The position numbers and the translations under genes are program-made. 64,000 nucleotides of DNA from an uncultured Spartobacteria bacterium (GTDB lineage Bacteria; Verrucomicrobiota; Verrucomicrobiia; Chthoniobacterales; Chthoniobacteraceae), in contig CAIXGS010000038.1 in assembly GCA_903919125.1 (NCBI GenBank), forward strand, positions 1-64,000, read 5' to 3'. Every line of letters begins with the position of its first letter. Positions within the stretch are counted from its first letter, which is position 1. Below the pieces are notes generated by a model. That model was not told the origin of the DNA. It saw only the letters and a list, made by a program, of their open reading frames with translations, and did no database searches. Below, one piece after another: positions 52,713 through 60,689 of this stretch.

Positions 52713-52744
52713 GGTTGGGGAAGGAAATGAGTGCATCGGGCAGT

Positions 52745-53428
52745 CTACTTCTTAGTTTTTGCACGGGCGTCCCTGACCCATTCACAGACATCCAGAACGC
52801 GGCGTGTAATGGCGGCGTAATCGCCCGCCTCGACGTGGTTTTTGGGGATCAGTTCGCGCCCGAGGCCCATGGCACAGGCACCGGCTTCAAACCATGCGGC
52901 AAGACCTTTCGGCGACACATCGGGAAGGCCCGTAGGCAATAATCTTGTCCACGGCGACGGTCTGAGGATTGATCTGGCGAAATCCAGGCCACCCGCTGCC
53001 TCGCAAGGGAAGAGTTTCACGATCTCGACGCCCATTTCCTCAGCGGCGGCAATCTCGGTTGCCGTTTGACATCCCGGCAGATAAGCGACCTTACGGCGGT
53101 TGCAGAACCGCGCCACGCGCTCGTTGAAGGATGGACCAACAATAAAATTGGCTCCATATGCCGCGAATAAGGCGGCCGTTGCCTCATCCGCGATCGATCC
53201 CGCACCCAGGATAACATTCGGCAGATCCCGTTGGCAGTGCTGCGCCAATGCTCTAAACACGTCGATGGCATGGTCTGCACGATTGGTGAACTCGAACACC
53301 GTCACTCCACCGGCAGCGACGGCATCAGCAACGCGGCACACGGTCTCTGCATCACCATGGGAGAATATCGGCATGAGGGCCTCGTCAAGAATCCTGTTTA
53401 GAACATCCAGTCTGGTGAATCGCGCCAT
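52745..53428 (-). CDS. KDPG-type aldolase
   Basis: This class I aldolase cleaves 2-keto-3-deoxy sugar acid phosphates to pyruvate and an aldehyde. I use ATG 53428, which follows the kinase stop by one base; the frame is open further up, but no homology starts there. The roughly 227-residue TIM barrel has AVAAGGVTVFEFTNRADHA, GAGSIADEATAALFAAYGA, VGPSFNERVARFC and the Schiff-base Lys in VEIVKLFPCEAAGG. It is translationally coupled to the sugar kinase, fitting kinase then aldolase order in a ketodeoxy acid pathway. Confidence 0.86.
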   Translation of the reverse strand: MARFTRLDVLNRILDEALMPIFSHGDAETVCRVADAVAAGGVTVFEFTNRADHAIDVFRALAQHCQRDLPNVILGAGSIADEATAALFAAYGANFIVGPSFNERVARFCNRRKVAYLPGCQTATEIAAAEEMGVEIVKLFPCEAAGGLDFARSILRPSPWTRLLPTGLPDVSPKGLAAWFEAGACAMGLGRELIPKNHVEAGDYAAITRRVLDVCEWVRDARAKTKK

Positions 53429-53429
53429 T

Positions 53430-54812
53430 TCAGGTTTGGGGTGGATGGTTGTCGCGCACAAACGTGATGGCCTCGCGCACCGATGCGGTGCGGCCGGTGA
53501 AAGCGAGTGAAAGCACGAGCAGACCGAAGAGTGTGTCCTCGTCTGAAGGCGCGAGCCGGTGATCCTGACCAAGGCGCTCGCAAACGAGCTGCCGGAGCAC
53601 TTGGTTCTTCAACGCCACTCCACCAGAGAAGACCAGCCTGCTCCAATCGCGCTGGGGAGCGATGCGATCAGCGCAGCTTACGTAGTTGTCAGCCATGCCG
53701 CTGAACATCGCGTGGAAGAGATGGCCGATGGTCATGTTTTCCTCGCGTAGATTTAGCACGGCACCACGATTGCCCATGTTGCTCGTGTAGAACGCCGGAT
53801 CGACTTGTAGACCGCCACCATCGGCACGAGCGGCCTGAGCGTGGATGTAGTCCCATGGATCACGCAATGCCACGCCCTGCGCCGTGTTGAGTTCACTAAG
53901 CAGACGCACGAGGGCATTGAGCGCGCGCCCGGCAGGGATGTGAGTGATGGTTTTGAGATAGCAGCCGTCAAACCAAGGACGCGTCTGGAACTCGCCAGTC
54001 TCGGCTCCCTCGGCGATCTGAATCACGGCGGAGCCGGTGGAGATATTCACGGACATCTCGCCAGGCTCCAGCAACGCACCGACCTGCGAGCAATGGTAGT
54101 CACCTACTGGTGCGAACACCGGTAGAGAACGTCCCGCATGACACCACTCGCCGATGACCGCGCCCTGCGGCAAAATGCGCGGCCATTGCACATCACCGAG
54201 ACCCAGTTTCTCAATCACCGCATGATGCCAGTCGCGTGTGTGAATGTTCAGCGCACCATGACCATAAGCATGAGTGATGTCCGAGACAGGCGTGGTGCCA
54301 CAGAGCTGTGCGGCGACGAAATAAGGCAGCGCTGTGGGTATCACCCGCGTGACCGGTAAAGCGCGGTTTCGCGCGAACCAAAAGACATAGTTCAGCGGCA
54401 GGCCGGGTACGCGTTCGTTGCCGAGTTGCTGACGCTCCTCGCGGCTGATGAGGCTTTCGATCACGTCGAAGCTGTTAGAGTCCGCGCTCGGCAGCGGCAT
54501 GAGTGCTCGTTGATCCTGCCAAGTGATGTAGCGCGACTGAACATTGCCCTTTTCATCGCACAGCACCATGCCGTGAAGCTGGCTGCACATGAGCACACCA
54601 GCGGCATCTGGGGCATGATCATGCAGGCGTTCCAGCACCCGGCGCACGCATTGCGCAATGGCCTCCGAATCGACCTCACGAAACATAGGATTGAGCCCGG
54701 TCACGAGCGGCGGCGCGTCCATCCGCTCAATGTGCGAGAGGCACAGTCCACCAGCATCAAGGACAGCACCTTTGATGAAACTGGAGCCAATGTCGATGCC
54801 TAGGTAGCGCAT
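53430..54812 (-). CDS. FGGY-family carbohydrate kinase
   Basis: The protein of 460 residues (ATG 54812) phosphorylates a sugar, polyol or sugar acid. It has the N-terminal phosphate loop RYLGIDIGSSFIKGAVLD and YITWQDQRALM. The second-half nucleotide site has VSINISTGSAVIQIAEG-like phosphate-2 residues and VFSGGVALKNQVLRQLV. The family includes xylulose, gluconate and ribulose kinases, and the exact substrate cannot be assigned. It is preceded by the broken mqo gene at 1-2 bases and coupled to the aldolase that follows. Confidence 0.84.
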   Translation of the reverse strand: MRYLGIDIGSSFIKGAVLDAGGLCLSHIERMDAPPLVTGLNPMFREVDSEAIAQCVRRVLERLHDHAPDAAGVLMCSQLHGMVLCDEKGNVQSRYITWQDQRALMPLPSADSNSFDVIESLISREERQQLGNERVPGLPLNYVFWFARNRALPVTRVIPTALPYFVAAQLCGTTPVSDITHAYGHGALNIHTRDWHHAVIEKLGLGDVQWPRILPQGAVIGEWCHAGRSLPVFAPVGDYHCSQVGALLEPGEMSVNISTGSAVIQIAEGAETGEFQTRPWFDGCYLKTITHIPAGRALNALVRLLSELNTAQGVALRDPWDYIHAQAARADGGGLQVDPAFYTSNMGNRGAVLNLREENMTIGHLFHAMFSGMADNYVSCADRIAPQRDWSRLVFSGGVALKNQVLRQLVCERLGQDHRLAPSDEDTLFGLLVLSLAFTGRTASVREAITFVRDNHPPQT

Positions 54813-54813
54813 G

Positions 54814-56327
54814 TTAGTTTTTGGAATTGAGTTGCAGCCGTTCTGTGGCTTCACGACTGGTTCTCTCGAACAGGGCAGCATGACCGGACTGCTTCAGGGC
54901 TTGGTCAAAGGTGGGGATCATCCGCCTCATGCGTTCCTGGCCTTCAGCGCTGGTGAGCAGATGCGGCAGGCAAGTCTGAACGACCTCGAGCGCAATGTTC
55001 ACCGAGACCGATGCGCCAGGCGAAGCGCCCAGCAGCGCAGCGATCGAACGGTCTGCGGAGGAAAATACTTCGGTGCCGAAATACACCGCGCCACGGTCCG
55101 CCTTCTTGATGGCCTGCACACGGATTCCTGCTTGCACTATAGCCTCCAGTGTTCCGAGCGGGCGTTAGGGTAATACTCGCGCACGGCCTCCATGCGGCTC
55201 TCCATGCTTTGCAGACCTTGGGTGACTAGATACTTCACCAGTGAGAGGTTGCGCAGGCCGGCCTGCAGCAGCGCGCCGAGATTGTTCGCGCGAATCGATA
55301 GCGGCAGGTCGCTCCAGTGTCCGTGTTTGAGGAAACGCGTCGTCCATGAAGCAAACGGGCCGAAGAGAAGCTGGCGCTGGCCATTGAGTCGCCGCACATC
55401 GAGATGTCCCGCACCGAGGCTGGGCGATGAGGGCGGTGTGGCACCATAAACCTTCGCTTCGTGCCGTGCGCAGATCGAAGGCTCATCGCACACAAGCCAC
55501 TGGCCGCCGATGGGAAATCCGCCAAGACCAGCGACTTCGGCGAGACCGGTGGATTGCAGCAAAGGCAAGCTGCCACCGCCCGCGCCAACGAAGACGAATT
55601 TCGCACGCTGCTTGCGCTCTTCGCCGGAAGCCATGCATCGTAGATCGAGATGCCACTCCCCTGCCCCGCGCTGGAGCTTTGTGACCTTCCATCCGGCGGC
55701 GATGCCACAATTCTCCTGCTCCACCAGCCAGCTGCAAAGACGGCGGGCCAGCAGGCCGTAGTCCACCTCGGTGCCATCGCCAGAGGTGGCCGCGACTGAA
55801 CAAGCATCGCGTCCTTCCATCACCAGCGGAGCCCACTGCTGGATCATCGACGAATCGGTCGTGAACGTCATGCTACGGAAAAAATGATGCTCCGCCATCG
55901 CGGTGTGCCGTGCGCGCAAGAAGTCCACATCTCCCCGCCCTTTCACGAAGCAGACATGCGGCACCGCATGGATAAAATCCGCAGCAGCCCCCACCATGCC
56001 TTCAGCAGTCGCTGAGCCCCAGAACTGCTTCGAGTGCTCGAACTGCTCAAATATATGCAGCGCCCTTGTGATGGGCACGCCACCGCTTTGATCGCGTGCC
56101 GGGGTGTAGCTGAGCTCGCAAATACCGGCGTGACCCGTGCCTGCGTTGTTCCAGCCATTCGAGGCTTCCTGCGCGAGTTCACTCGTGATTTCGACCAACT
56201 GGATGCGGAGCCGCGGATTGAGCCGCTTGAGCATCACAGCCAGCGTCGCGGACATGATGCCACTGCCAACAAGCACGATGTCGGGGGCTTCGAGGATGCG
56301 GGCATCCATGTCCGGTGGCGTTGGCAT
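54814..56327 (-). pseudogene. mqo: Malate:quinone oxidoreductase gene split by a frameshift
   Basis: Mqo is a membrane-associated FAD enzyme that oxidises malate to oxaloacetate and feeds electrons to quinone. The first frame (56327-55137, 396 residues) has VLVGSGIMSATLAVMLKRL and NNAGTGHAGICELSYTP and runs to REYYPNARSEHWRL. It then meets a TAG. The family sequence goes on one base out of frame (VQAGIRVQAIKKADRG, SSADRSIAALLGASPGASVS) to 54814. One missing base near 55135-55140 explains it. Both halves are well conserved, so the mutation is recent or a sequencing error. Without the last 105 residues the enzyme should be inactive. Confidence 0.85.
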
Positions 56328-56345
56328 CAGTTCAGGCGGCGGATT

Positions 56346-57389
56346 TCAGCACCAATGCGCGCCGATGGCCTCGACATGCACGGCATACAGACTGCGGCTG
56401 GCAGTCATGAACAGGCGATTGCGGCGAGGGCCGCCGAAGCACACATTGCTGCACACTTCTGGCAGCACGATCTGGCCGATGCGTTTGCCCTCGGACGAAA
56501 AGATCTGCACACCGTCGTAACCTTCGCCCACCCAACCGGCTCCGGCCCATATGTTGCCGTCTTTGTCGCACCGAATGCCGTCCGCGAGTCCGGCGACTTC
56601 CTTGCCATTGAGGTCCATTTTCATGGAGGCGAACTCTCGGCCGTTCTTCAGTTTTGCTCCATCGATGTCCCAAACCTTGATGTTCTTCGGCGCCTCGGGG
56701 TAATGCGTGGCACCAGTGTCAGCCACATAGACCTTCTTGTAGTCCGGCGAAAAGCACAGGCCGTTGGGCTTGAAGATCTCATCCGTGACCTTTTCCACCT
56801 TGCCGCTCGGATCGATGCGATAGACCGCTTCTTTGAGCAAGAGATCGCCTTTGTTGCCCTCATAGTTGCCGAGACTTCCGTAGCCGGGATCGGTGAACCA
56901 GACGCTGCCATCGGGATGCGCCGAGCCATCGTTGGGGGCGTTGAAGGGCTTGCCGTCAAACTTATCCGCCAGCACAGTGATTGTGTTGTCAGGCTCATAG
57001 CGCACCACGCGACGGTTGCCGTGCTCGAAGGAAATCTGCCGACCCTCGCGGTCAAAAGTGTTGCCATTGCTGTGGCCAGCGGGCTTGTGAATCGCCGTGA
57101 CTTCACCGTCGTCTTGCAACCAGCGATGCTGCACGTTGTTCGGGATGTCGCTCCACACGAGGTATTGGCCCCAGCCGCTCCACGCCGGGCCTTCCGCCCA
57201 ATACATGCCGGTGTGTAGGCGCTCGATGGGCGCGGAGCCGATCTTGTATTTTTCAAATGCCTTATCGAGCGCGATGACATCCGGCTCGGGATAACGCACG
57301 GGTGCAGCGCCGGGGCCAAAATCACGGGCGAGGAGTGGTGCAGCGGCGAAAGCGCCGATGGAAGCAAGGAAGGAACGACGAGTGGTCAT
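56346..57389 (-). CDS. SMP-30/gluconolactonase-family exported protein
   Basis: The 347-residue protein begins with a twin-arginine signal (MTTRRSFLASIGAFAAAPLLA) and so is exported folded. The mature beta-propeller has WAEGPAWSGWGQYLVWSDIP, GRQISFEHGNRRVVRYEPD, FNAPNDGSAHPDGSVWFTDP (the metal-site Asn and Asp) and PNGLCFSPDYKKVYVADTG, matching lactonases of the SMP-30 group. It probably opens a sugar lactone outside the cytoplasm, before uptake. It lies 18 bases upstream of the broken mqo gene. Confidence 0.88.
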   Translation of the reverse strand: MTTRRSFLASIGAFAAAPLLARDFGPGAAPVRYPEPDVIALDKAFEKYKIGSAPIERLHTGMYWAEGPAWSGWGQYLVWSDIPNNVQHRWLQDDGEVTAIHKPAGHSNGNTFDREGRQISFEHGNRRVVRYEPDNTITVLADKFDGKPFNAPNDGSAHPDGSVWFTDPGYGSLGNYEGNKGDLLLKEAVYRIDPSGKVEKVTDEIFKPNGLCFSPDYKKVYVADTGATHYPEAPKNIKVWDIDGAKLKNGREFASMKMDLNGKEVAGLADGIRCDKDGNIWAGAGWVGEGYDGVQIFSSEGKRIGQIVLPEVCSNVCFGGPRRNRLFMTASRSLYAVHVEAIGAHWC

Positions 57390-57426
57390 GGTTGGGTGGA
57401 TGGTTGGATTGTTGGAGATAAAGTAT

Positions 57427-58401
57427 TCATGCCGTGGTCACGCCGTTGACGATGTTCGGCAGCGGCTCACCGCGAACGGCCATCAGTGCGATGCGTGCTG
57501 CCGTTTCTCGCAGCGTCTTCACCGCAGGAGGGCTCGCGGAAGCGATGTGCGCGGCGAGGATGACATTCGGCATCGTGCGGATTGGGTGATCGGCGGGAAT
57601 CGGCTCCGGATCGAAGACATCGAGCGCGGCACCGGCGAGATGACCAGATTGCAGGGCGTCGGTGATGGCAGCACTGTCGGCGAGATCGCCACGGCCCACG
57701 TTGATGAAGATGGAGCCTGCTTTCATTTTTGCGAACACAGCGGCGTTGAAGAGCTGCTTGGTCTTCGGTGTCGATGGACAGTGCGGCGAGACGATGTCGC
57801 TCTGCGCAAGCAACTCATCGAACGATGCAGCTGCCACAGCTCCTGATTTGGCGATCTCATCCGCTGCCACGACGGGATCAAACACCAGCACACGCGCCTT
57901 GAACGCGAGCAGGCGCTGCACGACCTCACGACCGATACGTCCGAAGCCGACAATGCCAATCGTGAGGTGCTTCAGAGATGACATTGCGGTCAACGGTGTG
58001 GCGAGGCCCCACTTGCCTGCGCGAATGTCGAGCGCGTTCGGCACCACCTGCCGCGTGATGGCGAGAATGAAGGCCAGCGTATGATCCGCGACTTCATCAA
58101 TGCAGTAGTCAGGAATGTTGCACACCGGTATGCCGCGTTCGCGGGCTGTGGCGAGATCCACATTGTCGTAGCCGATGCCGTAGCGCACGATGACCTTTGC
58201 TTTGCTCATCGCAGCGACGACTTCGGCGTTCACAGGAGCAAACTGAACGATCACGGCATCGGCGTCTCTCACGAGGTCAGCAAGTTCTGCGGGTGAACGC
58301 TTTTCTTTAAAGGAGACGACCTCGATCCCTGCGGGACGAAGCACAGCTTCCTCCAAGCTGAGATCAGGAAAGGTGAAGTCGGTGATGGCTATTGTGGGCA
58401 T
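57427..58401 (-). CDS. D-isomer specific 2-hydroxyacid dehydrogenase
   Basis: The 324-residue protein starts at ATG 58401 (PTIAITDFTFPDLSLEE); 58 further codons upstream are open but unlike the family. It has the NAD motif VGFGRIGREVV (about residue 150), the substrate-binding Arg region NVGRGDLADSAAI, the acidic residue in DVFDPEPIPADHP, and the catalytic His near LAAHIASASP. Substrates range from glyoxylate/hydroxypyruvate to D-lactate; none can be chosen from sequence. It sits between the lactonase and the beta-propeller protein. Confidence 0.88.
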   Translation of the reverse strand: MPTIAITDFTFPDLSLEEAVLRPAGIEVVSFKEKRSPAELADLVRDADAVIVQFAPVNAEVVAAMSKAKVIVRYGIGYDNVDLATARERGIPVCNIPDYCIDEVADHTLAFILAITRQVVPNALDIRAGKWGLATPLTAMSSLKHLTIGIVGFGRIGREVVQRLLAFKARVLVFDPVVAADEIAKSGAVAAASFDELLAQSDIVSPHCPSTPKTKQLFNAAVFAKMKAGSIFINVGRGDLADSAAITDALQSGHLAGAALDVFDPEPIPADHPIRTMPNVILAAHIASASPPAVKTLRETAARIALMAVRGEPLPNIVNGVTTA

Positions 58402-58417
58402 GGTCGTGTGTGTGAGG

Positions 58418-59317
58418 TTATTCGCCGATGACACGGACGGTGGTGAGCGACTTGATGAGGCTGTGATCGTCCCATTTCCAGACGACGCGCTTCTCCTTGT
58501 CGTGTGTAACTTCAATAGCGTGTGCGCCTTGGCCTTCCTTACCACGTATGAAGTTGCCGATGAGTAGATTTCCATTCTTGAGCTGCTGAAGGCAGGAGAT
58601 CCAGGTGATGTTCAAATCAGGCGCATCCTTGTCGCTGAACTCCCACACGATCTGCTTGTCAGGTGTGACCTCGATCAAACGTTTCTGCGTGCCGCAGCAG
58701 ATGAGCGTGTTGCCATTGGCAAGCCGCTGAGCTTCGCCGGTGTTCGTTACGCCGGTGTATTCCCACACCACCTTGCCGTCCGGGTCCACTTCACGCACCG
58801 CGCCCTCGCCTTCATGCGCGGCGAGGATGTTACCGTTCGCCAGCTTGTGAACGTTGCGCACCTGAAGGTGAGTTCCTTCAATGTTTGTTTGCAGCGGTGT
58901 GACATGCACGATCTCACCCTTCGCATTCACTTCCACAGCCTGACACGGGCCCTGCTCTGCGACTAATGTGTTGCCATTCGCGAGCCGCTCGCATCCGAAG
59001 ACCTGATGCGATTTGCTCACGTAATCGAACACCGTCTCGCCACGCGAAGTAATCTCGCGAACACCCGTGGGCTGACCACCGTAGCCGAAGAGGATGTTCC
59101 CATTGGGCAACACTTGAAAAATGACCGTTGTGCTCGGTGGCTTGAACTCCCAGACCAACTTCCCATCGGCATCGAGTTCAACGAAGCGGTTCGGACCTTT
59201 GCCATACTCGGTGAAGAGCAGTCGATGTTTAATAGGCGCGTCAGCGGCAGAGCTTCGCATGCTAAATGGGAAAGCATAGGCGAGCAGGGCAATAAAAAGG
59301 TGGGTGGTGGTATTCAT
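58418..59317 (-). CDS. Exported PQQ-like beta-propeller protein
   Basis: The 299-residue protein carries a signal peptide (LFIALLAYAFPFSMRSSAAD) and six or more repeats of the type LANGNTLVAEQGPCQAVEV, LANGNILAAHEGEGAVREV and LANGNTLICCGTQKRLIEV, each with a G-N-(T/I)-L motif and a W-E-(F/Y) end. This is a PQQ-like or quinoprotein-like propeller without evidence of cofactor binding. It may bind carbohydrate or protein outside the cytoplasm. It lies 16 bases before the dehydrogenase gene and 67 bases after the DUF1552 gene. Confidence 0.82.
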   Translation of the reverse strand: MNTTTHLFIALLAYAFPFSMRSSAADAPIKHRLLFTEYGKGPNRFVELDADGKLVWEFKPPSTTVIFQVLPNGNILFGYGGQPTGVREITSRGETVFDYVSKSHQVFGCERLANGNTLVAEQGPCQAVEVNAKGEIVHVTPLQTNIEGTHLQVRNVHKLANGNILAAHEGEGAVREVDPDGKVVWEYTGVTNTGEAQRLANGNTLICCGTQKRLIEVTPDKQIVWEFSDKDAPDLNITWISCLQQLKNGNLLIGNFIRGKEGQGAHAIEVTHDKEKRVVWKWDDHSLIKSLTTVRVIGE

Positions 59318-59384
59318 GGTTGGAGATGGTCTTGGGTGAGTGGTGGTGCTCCCACAGATTCGGTGTTACACAGATTGGGATGCT

Positions 59385-60689
59385 TCACACACCTGCAAGC
59401 CGCTCAGTCGAGTCGTTGAAGCGGTCGAGCTTCAGACCACCCCAGTCCATGAGGTTGAGGAAGAGGCTGCACATGCGGCGGTTGGGTTTGTCGAGGTAGT
59501 CGAGCACGCGACCACCGTGAAGATTGCCGCCTGCGCCGCCGAGCAAGATCACTGGCAACTGCTTGGACTCATGGTTGCCGTGCAGCATGCTGGAGCAGTG
59601 CATGATAGCGGTGTTGTCGAGCAGGGTGCTGTCGCCTTCCTTGATCTCGGACATCCGTTGGCAGAGGTAGGCGAGCTGCGACATGAAGAACTGGTTGAGC
59701 GTGATCAACTCGTCCGGCTGCGAGTGGGCGATGTAATGATGGTGATCGCGGATGCCGAGGTGCGCGTGCACGATGGTGGAGGCGTCGTTGCAGTATTTCA
59801 TGGTCGCGATCCGGGTGGAGTCCGTGCGGAAGGCAAGAATGAGGATGTCATTCATGAGCTTCCAATACTCCGGAAGGTCCGCCGGGATGCCGTCGGCAGG
59901 CCGCGGACGATCGGGGCTGGTGAGGGTCGGCTTCCATTCACCGGCCTCGCGTTCCTTGCCGGCCCGCTTGATGCGGCCCTCGATCTCGTGGACGGAGCCG
60001 AGATACTCCTCAAAGCGCTGACTGTCCGCGCTGGAGAGTTTCCGTTGCAGGGACTTGGCGTCCTCGAGGACGGAATCGACGACGCGGCGGTCATCGCGGT
60101 TGCGCTCGGTGCGGAAGAGTTGGTCAAAGGCGAGCGCGGGCCGCGTTTCGGTCCAGGTGGGCGACACGGGCGAACTCCAAGAAATGTGCGAGCCGTAGAG
60201 CAGCGGATGACCGTCCTGAAGGCCGGGCACCGCCTCCTCGCAGCCGAGCACCAGAGAAGGCAGCCGGGTGCGGTCGCCGATCTGCCGCGCCATCACCTGG
60301 TCGAAGCTGACGCCCGTGTGGACCTCGTTCTTCGCCATGGTCGCGCCGCTGAGCATGTTGCCCGTCTGCATGCAGTGGATGATCCCGTTGTTCGCCTGCT
60401 CGTTCCACAGACCGCGCAGGAAGACCATGCGCTCCTTCCAGGACTCCAGCGGCTTCAGGCAAGGGCCGAGTTCCATCGCCGCACCGTCTCCCTTGGCCCA
60501 CCAGTGCTTCGAGTGGAACCCCATGCCGGTGAAGGTGACCAGCGTACGCGTCGGCGGCAGACTTGCGGCGCTCGCGGCGGCAGCCCGGGCCGGTTTCATG
60601 CAATCGAGCAAAGGCAAGGCGAGTGTCGCTCCGATTCCGCGAAGCGCATGGCGGCGGCTGATGAGCCAGTTGTTGCGTTGGATGTTCAT
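59385..60689 (-). CDS. DUF1552 protein
   Basis: The 434-residue protein has a Tat-like signal (ISRRHALRGIGATLALPLLD). The mature part follows the DUF1552 pattern: TRTLVTFTGMGFHSKHWWAKGDG, LRGLWNEQANNGIIHCMQTGNMLSG, ASTIVHAHLGIRDHHHYIAHSQ, and HCSSMLHGNHESKQLPVILLGGAGG. These proteins occur almost only in Planctomycetes and Verrucomicrobia, right after DUF1592-type cytochrome proteins, and are thought to act with them in polysaccharide or sulfatide breakdown; function unproven. Its start is overlapped by the open frame of the upstream gene. Confidence 0.9.
   Translation of the reverse strand: MNIQRNNWLISRRHALRGIGATLALPLLDCMKPARAAAASAASLPPTRTLVTFTGMGFHSKHWWAKGDGAAMELGPCLKPLESWKERMVFLRGLWNEQANNGIIHCMQTGNMLSGATMAKNEVHTGVSFDQVMARQIGDRTRLPSLVLGCEEAVPGLQDGHPLLYGSHISWSSPVSPTWTETRPALAFDQLFRTERNRDDRRVVDSVLEDAKSLQRKLSSADSQRFEEYLGSVHEIEGRIKRAGKEREAGEWKPTLTSPDRPRPADGIPADLPEYWKLMNDILILAFRTDSTRIATMKYCNDASTIVHAHLGIRDHHHYIAHSQPDELITLNQFFMSQLAYLCQRMSEIKEGDSTLLDNTAIMHCSSMLHGNHESKQLPVILLGGAGGNLHGGRVLDYLDKPNRRMCSLFLNLMDWGGLKLDRFNDSTERLAGV

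Noticed and set aside
56034-57218. Open + strand frame of 394 codons
   Set aside because: Antisense to the mqo and SMP-30 genes. High-GC third positions keep the opposite frame open, and no family features are visible.
60124-60689. Deliberate fusion of the DUF1592-type protein to DUF1552 by change in heptamer number
   Set aside because: In the DUF1552 frame a TAA lies 9 bases before its ATG, so loss of one unit would end the upstream protein there and not fuse the two.
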